Shown piece by piece: positions 14,115 to 22,418 of a stretch of 26,029 bases of DNA. The DNA is taken from assembly GCA_963648435.1 (NCBI GenBank), contig CAVJDT010000024.1:1-26029 (forward strand), written 5' to 3'. Each line of letters opens with the position of its first letter. Within the stretch, counting starts at the first letter, position 1. The notes below the pieces were generated by a model. That model worked only from the letters and a program-made list of their open reading frames with translations. It searched no databases and was not told the origin of the DNA. The translations under genes and the position numbers were made by a program. The DNA is from UMGS75 sp963648435. Lineage in GTDB: Bacteria; Bacillota_I; Bacilli_A; ML615J-28; CAG-313.

Positions 14115-16298
14115 ATGCTAAAGAAAATAAATATTATTTTAATTTCACTTGTACTTTGCTTTTCTCTAAAACTAAATATGGGGTTTGCGTTAGTTATTCC
14201 AATTATAATTTTTTATCTATTAAAAGATTCTAAAAATATGTATTATACATATATCCCCATCTTAATTACATCAATTTTATTTATGAAAGAATACTTTATT
14301 TACACCTTAGGAATGCTAGTTATGGTTACGGCTTTTTACTTTCTTATTACAACTCTTGTAAATAAGAAAGCGCCCAAGCTTACAACTTTAATGATTGTGT
14401 TATCAGTATTAGGTATTAATACTTCTTTAGATTTATTATTGAAAATAAATGATTTAGGGGTTATCTTTATCACAAATTCATTAAGTGCATTATTATATTT
14501 ATATTTAGAAAGATATTTATATAAAATTATTTTAAATGATTCTACCCTTATTAGTACTAGTTCTTTATCATATTTAGAAATAATGATAGCCCTAATTACG
14601 GTAGTAAGCGCTAGTACGATAACAATATTGAAAGTAAACTTAGGCTTTGTGTATGCTTCATTTTTCGCAATGTATTTTGGTAGAAGTTACAAAAATATAT
14701 ATTCATTTATCTATGGTATTTTTGCAATGTTAATATTATATCTAGCATTTAAAATAGAAGAATCCTTATTTATTCCCTTTATTGGTGCCCTTTATTTAGT
14801 GCCAAACTTTCTAATGTTAGTTCTTTTTAATAGTTTTATCGTAGTATTACTTTTTACAGATACAGGTTATGAAAACAATGTTTTATTAAGTATGATGATG
14901 GTAAGTATTGTCTTTGAAATAGTATCACCATTAGTGCTTGATGAAAAGAAAAATAGCCAAGATATGTTTGAATATATATATACCCAAATACAAAAAAATA
15001 CAAATGATGAAATCCTTAATTTTGCCTTATTTATTGATAAGTTTTCTAATGGTTTTAAAAACCCTAAAGAATTTAATAATCGGCTTAGTGAAGGCATAAA
15101 AACCCTAGTCCAAAATCATTGTAGTACCTGCCAAAAGCGGAAAGAATGCTTTAACAAATATAAGATAGAACTATATGGAGTGTTTAAAAGCATCCTTTTA
15201 CAAGAATCTAATTTTTATAATAACTATCCAGAGTTTGTCTCTTACTGTGATAAAATCAGTAATTTTGAACATACCTCAAAATTTCTAGAAACAAAAATAA
15301 AAGTGCCACTTAGTGATGAGGCGATGTCACAAAATAACATAATGCTTGCTCAACTAAATGGGGTATCAAACGCAATTAAAAAATATGTTATTGATCTTAC
15401 TTCTAAAGAAGAAATTAGTTATTATCAAATGATAGAAATAAAAACGAGACTTGAAAACTATGGATATGAGATAACTTACTTTGAGGTTGTAAAATTGTTT
15501 AGGAATGATTTTAATGTTAAAATTGGCCTTGCGAGTAAATACAATGATATTAAAGAAACAGTTAAATTAATTGCTTCTAGTACTTTAAAACAAGAAGTTT
15601 CTGTTATTTTAGCCGAGGAAACTAAAGATAGAGTATATATAAATTTAGTACCAAAAATTAAAATTGATATCACATATGGCTATGGAGCCTTGTCTTGTGA
15701 TGGTGAAGATATATGTGGCGATAACTATTTAATCAAAGAAATTAACAATGGTCATTTTATTAGTGCAATTTCTGATGGAATGGGAAAAGGATACCGTGCA
15801 TTTTATGAAAGCGATATGACCTTAAAACTTGTAGAAGATATCATAAAGCTAAACTTAACATCAGGTACGGCCCTAGAAATATTAAATAGTTTTTATGCGG
15901 TACAAGAATATTTAGAACAATATGCGACCCTTGATTTTCTAGAAATTAATCGATATACCACTATCGCTAACTTTTATAAAATGGGAGCTACCTCTACATA
16001 TATATTTAGATCAAACGGAACTTTAGATAAAATAATTAATAAAAGTTTACCCTTTGGCCTAGATGAAGATATTACTTCAACAACTTATGAACTAAAAAAT
16101 GGGGATTTAATCTTAATGAGTAGTGATGGAATATTTGAAAATCTCATTGATGAAAATAAACTTCAAGATTACATTCAATCAATTAAAAATTTACCACCCC
16201 AACGAATTGTTTATGAATTATTAAATTACACCATTAATAACAAAATAAAAGCAAAAGATGATATGAGTATAATTGCATTAAAAATTCAAGATGCATAG
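14115..16298 (+). CDS. SpoIIE-like membrane PP2C phosphatase
   Basis: A 727-residue protein with the architecture of the sporulation phosphatase SpoIIE. About ten membrane segments fill residues 1-275. A cytoplasmic linker carries three cysteines (C336, C339, C345; HCSTCQKRKEC), a feature I also associate with SpoIIE. A PP2C domain covers about 525-725. The metal-binding acidic residues are present: D536 (CGDNY), D554 (SDGMGKG), D671 (SSDGIFE) and D716 (KDDMS), so the enzyme should be active. In sporulators SpoIIE dephosphorylates SpoIIAA to switch on sigma-F. No spoIIA or other sporulation gene is in this window, so the target is unknown. It stands alone after a terminator, with AAGGA upstream and a TATAAT at 14085-14090 without a clear -35. 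An alternative is a non-sporulation envelope or stress phosphatase of the same build. Confidence 0.88.
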   Translation: MLKKINIILISLVLCFSLKLNMGFALVIPIIIFYLLKDSKNMYYTYIPILITSILFMKEYFIYTLGMLVMVTAFYFLITTLVNKKAPKLTTLMIVLSVLGINTSLDLLLKINDLGVIFITNSLSALLYLYLERYLYKIILNDSTLISTSSLSYLEIMIALITVVSASTITILKVNLGFVYASFFAMYFGRSYKNIYSFIYGIFAMLILYLAFKIEESLFIPFIGALYLVPNFLMLVLFNSFIVVLLFTDTGYENNVLLSMMMVSIVFEIVSPLVLDEKKNSQDMFEYIYTQIQKNTNDEILNFALFIDKFSNGFKNPKEFNNRLSEGIKTLVQNHCSTCQKRKECFNKYKIELYGVFKSILLQESNFYNNYPEFVSYCDKISNFEHTSKFLETKIKVPLSDEAMSQNNIMLAQLNGVSNAIKKYVIDLTSKEEISYYQMIEIKTRLENYGYEITYFEVVKLFRNDFNVKIGLASKYNDIKETVKLIASSTLKQEVSVILAEETKDRVYINLVPKIKIDITYGYGALSCDGEDICGDNYLIKEINNGHFISAISDGMGKGYRAFYESDMTLKLVEDIIKLNLTSGTALEILNSFYAVQEYLEQYATLDFLEINRYTTIANFYKMGATSTYIFRSNGTLDKIINKSLPFGLDEDITSTTYELKNGDLILMSSDGIFENLIDENKLQDYIQSIKNLPPQRIVYELLNYTINNKIKAKDDMSIIALKIQDA

Positions 16299-16340
16299 AA
16301 AAAAAGGCTGCAACCTAATTAATAGGTTATCTAACAGCCC
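16299..16340 (-). terminator. Terminator of the rhodanese gene
   Basis: On the minus strand the outer stem GGCTG/CAGCC (plus positions about 16306-16310 and 16335-16339) encloses an inner stem AACCT/AGGTT (16312-16316 and 16323-16327). A seven-U tail (plus A-run 16299-16305) follows. It also lies directly after the SpoIIE-like stop, but has no T-run on that side. Confidence 0.7.
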
Positions 16341-16655
16341 CTAATATATTCTAACTATATGATAAGAACTAGCCCATCGATTTAATCCCCCTAAAACATT
16401 TACAACTTGATAGCCTAATTTATCTAAATAAATAGTTGCCTTTTTGCTTTTTTCTCCATCTTCACATATTAAATAATAACAATAATCTTTATTAAGAAAA
16501 AGATAATACTTAGTACATAACAAATTTAGAGGAATATTAGTTGTACTCTCTAAATGGTAATGTTCAAAATCATATGCATCTCTTACATCAATAATTCTTA
16601 GATTTTTAGATTTTTGATATAATTTAAAAAAATTAATTGGTGATATTTCTTTCAT
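16341..16655 (-). CDS. Single-domain rhodanese-like protein
   Basis: A 104-residue protein with one rhodanese domain: IIDVRDAYDFEHYH (CH2-like motif), HLESTTNIPL, and the active loop C64-E-D-G-E-K-S, which keeps the catalytic cysteine and the six-residue loop of sulfur transferases. GYQVVNVLGGLNRW closes the fold. Likely roles are persulfide carriage or sulfur trafficking; substrate unknown. I chose the ATG at 16655 because a strong GGGAGGG lies 7 nt upstream; the longer reading runs through the promoter region. A TATAAT on the minus strand (16689-16684) is the probable -10. It is divergent from the PucR-type regulator and thioredoxin. Confidence 0.88.
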   Translation of the reverse strand: MKEISPINFFKLYQKSKNLRIIDVRDAYDFEHYHLESTTNIPLNLLCTKYYLFLNKDYCYYLICEDGEKSKKATIYLDKLGYQVVNVLGGLNRWASSYHIVRIY

Positions 16656-16746
16656 TTTTTTCCCTCCCTTAACTTGTGCTAATATTATATACCATTTAAG
16701 CAAATTGTCTTGTCGAATTATGTCGTAAAAATAAAATATTAATTTT

Positions 16747-16776
16747 TTTACAATTTCCACACAAATATGATATAAT
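16747..16776 (+). promoter_or_regulatory. Promoter of the PucR-type regulator and thioredoxin operon
   Basis: -35 TTTACA (16747-16752), 18-bp spacer, extended -10 TGATATAAT (TATAAT at 16771-16776). AGGAGG and the ATG at 16802 follow. Confidence 0.78.
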
Positions 16777-16801
16777 AACTACAGAATAGGAGGTATAATC
16801 T

Positions 16802-17629
16802 ATGTATAAGCAAATAAAACAAATATTTAAGAATAATATGATAGAAGATGTAATAGATATTACTTCTCCTAATTATTATTACTTTTATCAAGATTATACT
16901 TGCAAAAGTATTTTTGGTGTTTCTAAAACAATAACAACAGCTGAATATCAATTATTACAAACGATGTTTGTGGAAAAAAGACAATACACTAACAATCAAA
17001 AAGAACAACAAATTTATGAATATCTTTTTGAAGAAAAAGAAAATCCTTTTAAAGTTCCAATGTCATTTATTATCTATTTAGTTAATAAAGAAGATGAAGA
17101 TACAATTAATAGCGTTATCAAAGATATATATCATGATGTAATAATTATTAAATACATGAATTTCACAGTTGCATTTAGCACTTCATTTAATGATGTTGAA
17201 ATGACCTTTAGAGCGTTTACTAGTGATATTGGATATGAAATAAATGTTCATCAAGGTTTTACTTTTACCCCTTCAACCAAAGAAATTGAACTTTCAAAAT
17301 ATTTTAGTTATTATAAAATTAATATTACAACTCATGGTTATACAAATATTACTGATATAGTAGTAGATGCTAATAACAAAGATAAGGAGGTACTAATGAT
17401 TATAAAAAATAATGTACTTGATAAACTTCAAAAACTTCCTCATATGATTGATTTAATTGAATCTTTTTGTAATAATAATTTAAATATATCACTTACATCA
17501 AAACTTTTATATATGCATCGTAATACGGTTATCAACAAATTAGACCAAATTGAGAAACTTACCGGGTTTGATATTCAAAAATTTAAAGATGCCTATGCGA
17601 TGAAAATCTTAATAGACTTAAAAAATTAA
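16802..17629 (+). CDS. PucR/CdaR-type transcriptional regulator
   Basis: A 275-residue protein. The C-terminal part, about 205-272, is a PucR-type helix-turn-helix (LIESFCNNNLNISLTSKLL, then MHRNTVINKLDQIEKLTGFDI), in which the second helix carries the typical HRNTV/INRL recognition words. The N-terminal 200 residues are divergent and may be a sensory domain; I recognise no ligand site. Members of the family control catabolic genes. AGGAGG precedes the ATG. The thioredoxin gene starts 1 nt after the stop. It is divergent from the rhodanese gene, so it could regulate that gene or itself; the effector is unknown. Confidence 0.82.
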   Translation: MYKQIKQIFKNNMIEDVIDITSPNYYYFYQDYTCKSIFGVSKTITTAEYQLLQTMFVEKRQYTNNQKEQQIYEYLFEEKENPFKVPMSFIIYLVNKEDEDTINSVIKDIYHDVIIIKYMNFTVAFSTSFNDVEMTFRAFTSDIGYEINVHQGFTFTPSTKEIELSKYFSYYKINITTHGYTNITDIVVDANNKDKEVLMIIKNNVLDKLQKLPHMIDLIESFCNNNLNISLTSKLLYMHRNTVINKLDQIEKLTGFDIQKFKDAYAMKILIDLKN

Positions 17630-17630
17630 T

Positions 17631-17939
17631 ATGATTAAAGAATTAACATATAATCAGTTTAATATTATTAAAAATGATGGATTAATCCATATTATTATAT
17701 TTAGTGCTTCATGGTGTGATTCTTGTAAAATGACAATATTCCCATTAGAAGAACTTAGTGATAGATATGATATATATCAAGTAGATGTTGAAAAAGAATC
17801 ATCAATTGTTTCGCAATGTCATATTACTAGTATTCCTACAACCATTATGATTAAAAATAACAAAATCATGACCAAAGAAAGTGGATATAGGTCTAAAGCC
17901 TATTATCTAAATCTTTTAAATAATAGTGAAAATATTTAA
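17631..17939 (+). CDS. Thioredoxin family protein
   Basis: A 102-residue thioredoxin fold. Active site W28-C29-D30-S31-C32 replaces the classical WCGPC, and the cis-proline motif is SIPTT (P69). With both cysteines it should be redox-active, but the D-S dipeptide implies a redox potential or partner unlike that of housekeeping thioredoxin. It begins 1 nt after the regulator stop with no visible Shine-Dalgarno, implying coupled translation. A rhodanese gene divergent from this pair suggests a small thiol/sulfur module (inference). Confidence 0.9.
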   Translation: MIKELTYNQFNIIKNDGLIHIIIFSASWCDSCKMTIFPLEELSDRYDIYQVDVEKESSIVSQCHITSIPTTIMIKNNKIMTKESGYRSKAYYLNLLNNSENI

Positions 17940-17966
17940 TTTGTATAAAAAAACATCAAAAGAATG

Positions 17967-18027
17967 GACAAATTGTCTATTTTAAAACTATCAAAATTGT
18001 AGTATAATATTATCGTACAAAATTGTC
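17967..18027 (+). repeat. Three copies of CAAA(A)TTGT around the ABC-ATPase promoter
   Basis: GACAAATTGTC (17967-17977, a perfect inverted repeat with one central base), TCAAAATTGT (17991-18000) and ACAAAATTGTC (18017-18027) flank the TATAAT at 18003-18008. They are upstream of the -35, in the spacer, and downstream of the start. A related palindrome lies in the promoter of the GH18 lipoprotein. They are candidate operators. AT-rich DNA makes chance a real possibility. Confidence 0.45.
17981..18008 (+). promoter_or_regulatory. Promoter of the ugpC-comK-like-pgk-tpiA transcript
   Basis: -35 TTTAAA (17981-17986, weak), 16-bp spacer, -10 TATAAT (18003-18008). AAGGAGG and the ATG at 18051 follow about 40 nt later. 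Confidence 0.6.
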
Positions 18028-18050
18028 AAAATAAAAAAGGAGGATTAATT

Positions 18051-19187
18051 ATGGCAACAGTAGAATTAAAGAACATTAATAAAATTTATAGTAATAATGT
18101 TCAAGCAGTATTTGATTTTAATTTAAAGATTAAAGACCGTGAATTTATCGTATTTGTTGGACCATCTGGATGTGGTAAATCAACAACACTTAGAATGATC
18201 GCAGGTCTTGAAGAAATTACAAGTGGACAACTTCTAATTGATAATGAAGTTATGAATGACGTAGCACCAAAAGACCGTAATATCGCAATGGTATTCCAAT
18301 CTTATGCACTATATCCACATATGACTGTTTATGATAACATGGCTTTCGGATTAAAATTACGTAAGTTTTCACGTGATGAAATTGATAGACGTGTTCAACA
18401 TGCAGCCTCAGTGCTTGGTTTAAAACCTTATTTAGATCGTAAACCAACAGCCTTATCAGGTGGTCAAAAACAACGTGTTGCATTAGGCCGTGCTATTGTT
18501 CGTGATGCTAAAGTATTCTTAATGGATGAACCTCTATCTAACCTAGATGCTAAACTACGTGTTCAAATGAGATCTGAATTAATTAAATTACATGAAAGTT
18601 TAGGAACAACAACAATTTATGTTACCCATGACCAAATTGAAGCTATGACAATGGCATCAAGAATTGTTGTTATGAAAGATGGCTATATTCAACAAATAGG
18701 TGCACCAAAAGAAATCTATGATAATCCTACAAATATGTTCGTAGGTGGATTTATTGGTACTCCGCCAATGAACTTTATTGAAGGTACTGTTGGTAAAGAT
18801 GGTGTCTTCGAATGTGGTAACAACCGTTATGGTGTTGTTCGTTTCCCTGTTCCTGAAGAAAAATTAGCAATATTAAAAGAACAAAATTATCTTGAAAAAA
18901 CCATTATTTTAGGTATTAGACCAGAAGATATTTCAGATAAAGAACGTGTTATCGCTGAATTACCTCAATGGACAGTTCAATTAAAAGTTGATATTTCTGA
19001 ATTATTGGGTGCTGAATCACAAATTACCGTTAAACTTCCAGGTACTGACCGTGTTGGTCAAAGCGTTACCGCGAAAGTTCCTGCTCGTGCTGATGTTCAT
19101 ATGGGTGATGAAATTAAACTTGCCTTTAATATGGAAAAATGTCATTTCTTTGACCCTGAAACAACTAATAGAATTAGAAGACCATAA
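18051..19187 (+). CDS. ugpC: Sugar ABC transporter ATPase, MsmK/UgpC/MalK family
   Basis: A 378-residue ATPase of the carbohydrate-uptake-1 type. Walker A is GPSGCGKST (37-45), signature LSGGQ (135-139), Walker B FLMDE (156-160), and the H-loop is H193. A C-terminal TOBE regulatory region includes GIRPEDI. In Gram-positives a single MsmK-like ATPase often serves several sugar importers whose permeases and binding proteins lie elsewhere. That fits here, as no permease gene is adjacent. AAGGAGG precedes the ATG, and the gene is rich in codons typical of high expression. A ComK-like gene starts 2 nt downstream, and pgk and tpiA follow without a terminator. The named substrate (glycerol-3-phosphate, maltose and so on) cannot be told. 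Confidence 0.94.
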   Translation: MATVELKNINKIYSNNVQAVFDFNLKIKDREFIVFVGPSGCGKSTTLRMIAGLEEITSGQLLIDNEVMNDVAPKDRNIAMVFQSYALYPHMTVYDNMAFGLKLRKFSRDEIDRRVQHAASVLGLKPYLDRKPTALSGGQKQRVALGRAIVRDAKVFLMDEPLSNLDAKLRVQMRSELIKLHESLGTTTIYVTHDQIEAMTMASRIVVMKDGYIQQIGAPKEIYDNPTNMFVGGFIGTPPMNFIEGTVGKDGVFECGNNRYGVVRFPVPEEKLAILKEQNYLEKTIILGIRPEDISDKERVIAELPQWTVQLKVDISELLGAESQITVKLPGTDRVGQSVTAKVPARADVHMGDEIKLAFNMEKCHFFDPETTNRIRRP

Positions 19188-19189
19188 GT

Positions 19190-19609
19190 ATGAACAGAAC
19201 TATTCTTTATATTGAAAAGGGTAATCGATCAACAATAGTTCATTACATTAATGATGAATTTGAAGAATTAGATATATTACCAGAAAGATATTTAGACAAT
19301 CTTTGTTTAACTGAACTTACAACTTTAGAAGGTAGAGTTAATGCAATCAAGAAAAAATATCATGTTATAAAGAATATTCCAATTTACATAAAAGAAAATT
19401 TAGTATTATTTCCAACACACAATAAAAAGTCAATAGATAATATATATTTAAATAGTATATATATAAAGAGCATAGAATCTATTTCTAATAAGACAAAGGT
19501 TATCTTTTATGATAATCAAGAAGTACTAATTAATAAAGATGCTCATCTATTAAAAGTTAACTATGAGAAATGTCTAAAAATTAATAATCAAATAAATCAA
19601 TATTGTTAG
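19190..19609 (+). CDS. ComK-like competence regulator homologue
   Basis: A 139-residue protein that I read as a ComK-family member. It has the pattern TLEGRVNAIKKK, IPIYIKENLVLFPTHNKKS, an invariant-looking LFPT, then IYLNSIYIKSIE and KVIFYDNQEVLIN. The order matches Bacillus ComK (LFPT, then a beta-rich DNA-binding part), but at 139 residues it is shorter than the 192-residue Bacillus protein. In Bacillus, ComK activates DNA-uptake genes; a role here is not shown. It starts 2 nt after the ABC ATPase stop with no good Shine-Dalgarno, and pgk starts 16 nt after its stop. An alternative is a diverged regulator with another target set. Confidence 0.7.
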   Translation: MNRTILYIEKGNRSTIVHYINDEFEELDILPERYLDNLCLTELTTLEGRVNAIKKKYHVIKNIPIYIKENLVLFPTHNKKSIDNIYLNSIYIKSIESISNKTKVIFYDNQEVLINKDAHLLKVNYEKCLKINNQINQYC

Positions 19610-19625
19610 AAAGGGATGTATGTAT

Positions 19626-20855
19626 ATGGCAAAATTGAATATTAGAGATTTAGATTTAAAAGGTAAAAGAGTATTAATGCGTGTTGATTTTAACGTACCA
19701 ATGAAGGGTGGGGTTATTACAGATGACAATCGTATTGTTCAAGCATTACCAACTATTAAGTATGCAATTGAACAAGGTGGTAAAGTAATTTTATTTTCAC
19801 ACCTTGGTCGTATTAAAACAGCTGAAGATTTAGCTAAAAATAGTTTAGCTCCTGTTGCTAAAAAATTAGAAGAATTATTAGGTCAACCTGTAAAGTTTGT
19901 TCCTGTAACTAGAGGTAAAGAATTAGAAAATGCAATTAGCGCCCTAAAAGAAGGCGATGTATTAATGTTTGAAAATACCCGTTATGAAGATTTAGATGGT
20001 AAAAAAGAATCTAAAAATGACCCTGAACTTGGCGCATATTGGGCAAGTTTAGGTGATGTATTTGTTAATGATGCATTTGGTACAGCTCATCGTGCTCATG
20101 CTTCAAATCAAGGTATTGCAAGTCATCACAAAAATGAAAGTGCAGCTGGATTCTTACTAGAAAAAGAAATTAAATTTATTGGTGGTGCCGTTGATAATCC
20201 CGCAAGACCATTTGTGGCAATTTTAGGTGGTGCCAAAGTTAGTGATAAAATATCTGTTATTGAAAACTTATTAAATAAAGCTGATAAAGTTATGATTTGT
20301 GGTGCTATGGCTTACACCTTCTTTAAAGCTCAAGGCCTTGAAGTTGGTAAATCAAAATGTGAACCTGAATTTGTAGATTATGCTAAAGGCTTACTAGAAA
20401 AAGCTCAAGGTAAAATTATTTTACCAGTTGATGTAAAAGCTGTTGTTGTTTCCGATGAAGACTGTGCTGCAGATTTCTTTGGTGCAATTTCAAAAGCAGA
20501 AATTAGAGTTACTCCAGTAACAGAAATCAGACCAGAAGAACAAGGCTTAGATTGTGGCCCTAAAACAATTGAACTTTTCGCAAAAGAACTTGTTGGTGCT
20601 AAAACTGTTGTATGGAATGGTCCTGCTGGTGTATTTGAAGTTGAAAAATTCGCAGAAGGTACTAAAGCAATTTGCGAAACTCTTGCCAACCTTAAAGGTG
20701 CAACCACAATTATCGGTGGTGGTGACTCAGCCGCAGCCGCAATCTCAATGGGATATGAAAAGAAATTTACTCACATCTCAACTGGTGGAGGAGCAAGTCT
20801 TGAATATTTAGAAGGTAAAGAATTACCTGGTGTTGCTTGCTTAACTGATAAATAG
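19626..20855 (+). CDS. pgk: Phosphoglycerate kinase
   Basis: Glycolytic enzyme that transfers phosphate from 1,3-bisphosphoglycerate to ADP. The 409-residue protein has RVDFNVPM, the substrate region HLGR, FENTRYEDLDGKKES, NDAFGTAHRAHAS and the nucleotide site GGGDSAAA. I chose the ATG at 19626 because AAGGGA lies 9 nt before it and the product then begins MAKLNIRDLDLKGK as in relatives; the ATG at 19620 is only 3 nt from that site. tpiA is 9 nt downstream. It appears to share the transcript that starts at the sugar ATPase. Confidence 0.97.
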   Translation: MAKLNIRDLDLKGKRVLMRVDFNVPMKGGVITDDNRIVQALPTIKYAIEQGGKVILFSHLGRIKTAEDLAKNSLAPVAKKLEELLGQPVKFVPVTRGKELENAISALKEGDVLMFENTRYEDLDGKKESKNDPELGAYWASLGDVFVNDAFGTAHRAHASNQGIASHHKNESAAGFLLEKEIKFIGGAVDNPARPFVAILGGAKVSDKISVIENLLNKADKVMICGAMAYTFFKAQGLEVGKSKCEPEFVDYAKGLLEKAQGKIILPVDVKAVVVSDEDCAADFFGAISKAEIRVTPVTEIRPEEQGLDCGPKTIELFAKELVGAKTVVWNGPAGVFEVEKFAEGTKAICETLANLKGATTIIGGGDSAAAAISMGYEKKFTHISTGGGASLEYLEGKELPGVACLTDK

Positions 20856-20864
20856 GTGAATCAA

Positions 20865-21623
20865 ATGAGAAAACCAATAATTGCAGGCAACTGGAAAATG
20901 TTTAAAACAAGAGATGAAGCATTAGCATTTATTTATAAAGTAAATGAAAATGTTCCAACTCAAGATTTAGTAGATAGTGTTATATGTGCCCCATTTACAG
21001 TCCTTCGTTGTTTAGTTAAACGTCAAGGTGAAAATTTAAGAATTGGTGCACAAAATATGCATTTTGAAGAACAAGGCGCTTTCACTGGTGAAATTGCTCC
21101 TAATATGTTAACTTCCCTTGGTGTTGAATATGTTATCATTGGCCATAGTGAAAGAAGAGCAATGTTTAATGAAACTGATGAAACCGTAAATAAAAAACTT
21201 CATGCGGCATTCAAACATGGTCTTACCCCAATCCTTTGTGTTGGTGAACATTTAGAAGAAAGAGAAACGGGTAAAACTGAAGAATTATTACACTATCAAT
21301 TATTACATGATTTAGAAGGATTAACAGAAGATGAAGTTAAGAAGCTAGTAATTGCTTATGAACCAATTTGGGCAATTGGCACTGGCAAAACAGCAACTCC
21401 TGAAATCGCAGATGAAACATGTGGTTATATTAGAAGTGTTGTAAAAGAAATCTATAATGAAGAAGTTAGTGAAGCTATAAGAATCCAATATGGTGGTAGT
21501 GTTAAAGTTAATAACATTGAAGCTTTAATGGCAAAACCAAATATTGATGGTGCATTAATTGGTGGAGCTAGTCTTATTCCTGAAGACTTTGTATATTTTA
21601 CAAAAGTTGCAATTAACAAATAA
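20865..21623 (+). CDS. tpiA: Triosephosphate isomerase
   Basis: Glycolytic enzyme that interconverts dihydroxyacetone phosphate and glyceraldehyde-3-phosphate. The 252-residue protein has all catalytic residues: K11 (GNWKM), H94 (IIGHSERR) and E166 (AYEPIWAIGTGK), plus the phosphate loop YGGSV. I chose the ATG at 20865 because AGGTGA overlaps the pgk stop 5 nt upstream; the GTG at 20856 would leave no ribosome site. A terminator follows, ending the transcript. Confidence 0.97.
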   Translation: MRKPIIAGNWKMFKTRDEALAFIYKVNENVPTQDLVDSVICAPFTVLRCLVKRQGENLRIGAQNMHFEEQGAFTGEIAPNMLTSLGVEYVIIGHSERRAMFNETDETVNKKLHAAFKHGLTPILCVGEHLEERETGKTEELLHYQLLHDLEGLTEDEVKKLVIAYEPIWAIGTGKTATPEIADETCGYIRSVVKEIYNEEVSEAIRIQYGGSVKVNNIEALMAKPNIDGALIGGASLIPEDFVYFTKVAINK

Positions 21624-21632
21624 ATATATATT

Positions 21633-21664
21633 AATGCGTAGGTTATATAATTTACGCATTTTCT
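21633..21664 (+). terminator. Terminator after tpiA
   Basis: AATGCGTA (21633-21640) pairs perfectly with TACGCATT (21653-21660) around a 12-nt loop. A short T-rich tail follows. The loop is long and the tail modest. Confidence 0.6.
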
Positions 21665-21676
21665 TATGCAAAAATA

Positions 21677-21705
21677 TTGATAAAACTCTAACTTCATAAT
21701 ATAAT
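21677..21705 (+). promoter_or_regulatory. Promoter of the Fn3 membrane protein gene
   Basis: -35 TTGATA (21677-21682), 17-bp spacer, -10 TATAAT (21700-21705). GGGGTAGG and the ATG at 21729 follow. Confidence 0.78.
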
Positions 21706-21728
21706 AATATAAAAAAGTGGGGTAGGTT

Positions 21729-22364
21729 ATGAAGGATAATAGGTACCAAGAAATAAAAAAAGAAAATGATTTAAAGTTAAGTCATTTAAGTAGTAGATAT
21801 CAAAATTTAGCCACAATATACATAAAAAAAGCAAGAGGATATGCTATAAAAAATATTGATACTGAACTAAAAATCCAAAATGTATTAATTAAACTTGAAG
21901 ATTATGATATAAGAAATGTTTCTTTTTCAATTGCTATACCAAATGAAACAGAATTTATTGAAAGTAATGTTAAAGAACTTTCCAAACAAGTTAAAGACCC
22001 AAATAGATGGAAAACAATTTTAAGCTTATCAATAATTTGTTTATTTATAATAGCTTGGTTTGTAATCAATATATGGATGCGTCAAGAAACCCCCAATCAA
22101 ACACCTCAAAACTTAAAATATGAAGTAATATCACCAACTAAAATAAAAATAACATGGGATATAAATGATTTTGCAACAGAAGGTTATTATGTATGGATGA
22201 TTGATGATACAAATAAAAAAACAGGTCCCTTCGAAATTAGTGAAAATGAATATATATTTATAGTAGAAGAAAACAAAACATATATATTCTATGTTCAAAC
22301 AATTGCCACTGAATACTTTAGTGAATCACTTCCTGCGAAATTAGAATATTCAAATAAGGTATGA
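21729..22364 (+). CDS. Single-pass membrane protein with extracellular Fn3-like domain, unrecognised
   Basis: A 211-residue protein. Residues 1-94 are charged and helical at the start, with a beta-rich section (IRNVSFSIAIPNE), and are predicted cytoplasmic. One membrane segment covers 95-117. Residues about 126-207 resemble a fibronectin type III fold (PQNLKYEVISPTKIKITWD, YYVWMID, YIFYVQTIATE), predicted outside the cell. No catalytic site is visible. An adhesion, sensing or cell-envelope role is possible but unproven. It has its own promoter and a terminator at its stop codon, and the GH18 lipoprotein gene follows with a separate promoter. Confidence 0.75.
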   Translation: MKDNRYQEIKKENDLKLSHLSSRYQNLATIYIKKARGYAIKNIDTELKIQNVLIKLEDYDIRNVSFSIAIPNETEFIESNVKELSKQVKDPNRWKTILSLSIICLFIIAWFVINIWMRQETPNQTPQNLKYEVISPTKIKITWDINDFATEGYYVWMIDDTNKKTGPFEISENEYIFIVEENKTYIFYVQTIATEYFSESLPAKLEYSNKV

Positions 22365-22380
22365 AAAGTTCATACCTTTT
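22356..22380 (+). terminator. Terminator of the Fn3 membrane protein gene
   Basis: AAGGTATGAA (22356-22365) pairs with TTCATACCTT (22369-22378) around a 3-nt loop, then TT. It contains the TGA stop codon (22362-22364) of the gene. Confidence 0.75.
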
Positions 22381-22418
22381 AATTTGTAAAATATGGTAAA
22401 GAAAAAAAATAATATATA

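Noticed and set aside
12850..14115. TGA read as Trp (Mycoplasma code)
   Set aside because: mscS and the Fn3 gene end in TGA, conserved proteins need no in-frame TGA, and TGG encodes Trp throughout.
18358..18380. CACGTG core resembling parS inside the ABC ATPase gene
   Set aside because: Apart from the CACGTG core only a few flanking bases fit TGTTTCACGTGAAACA, and the site lies in coding sequence.
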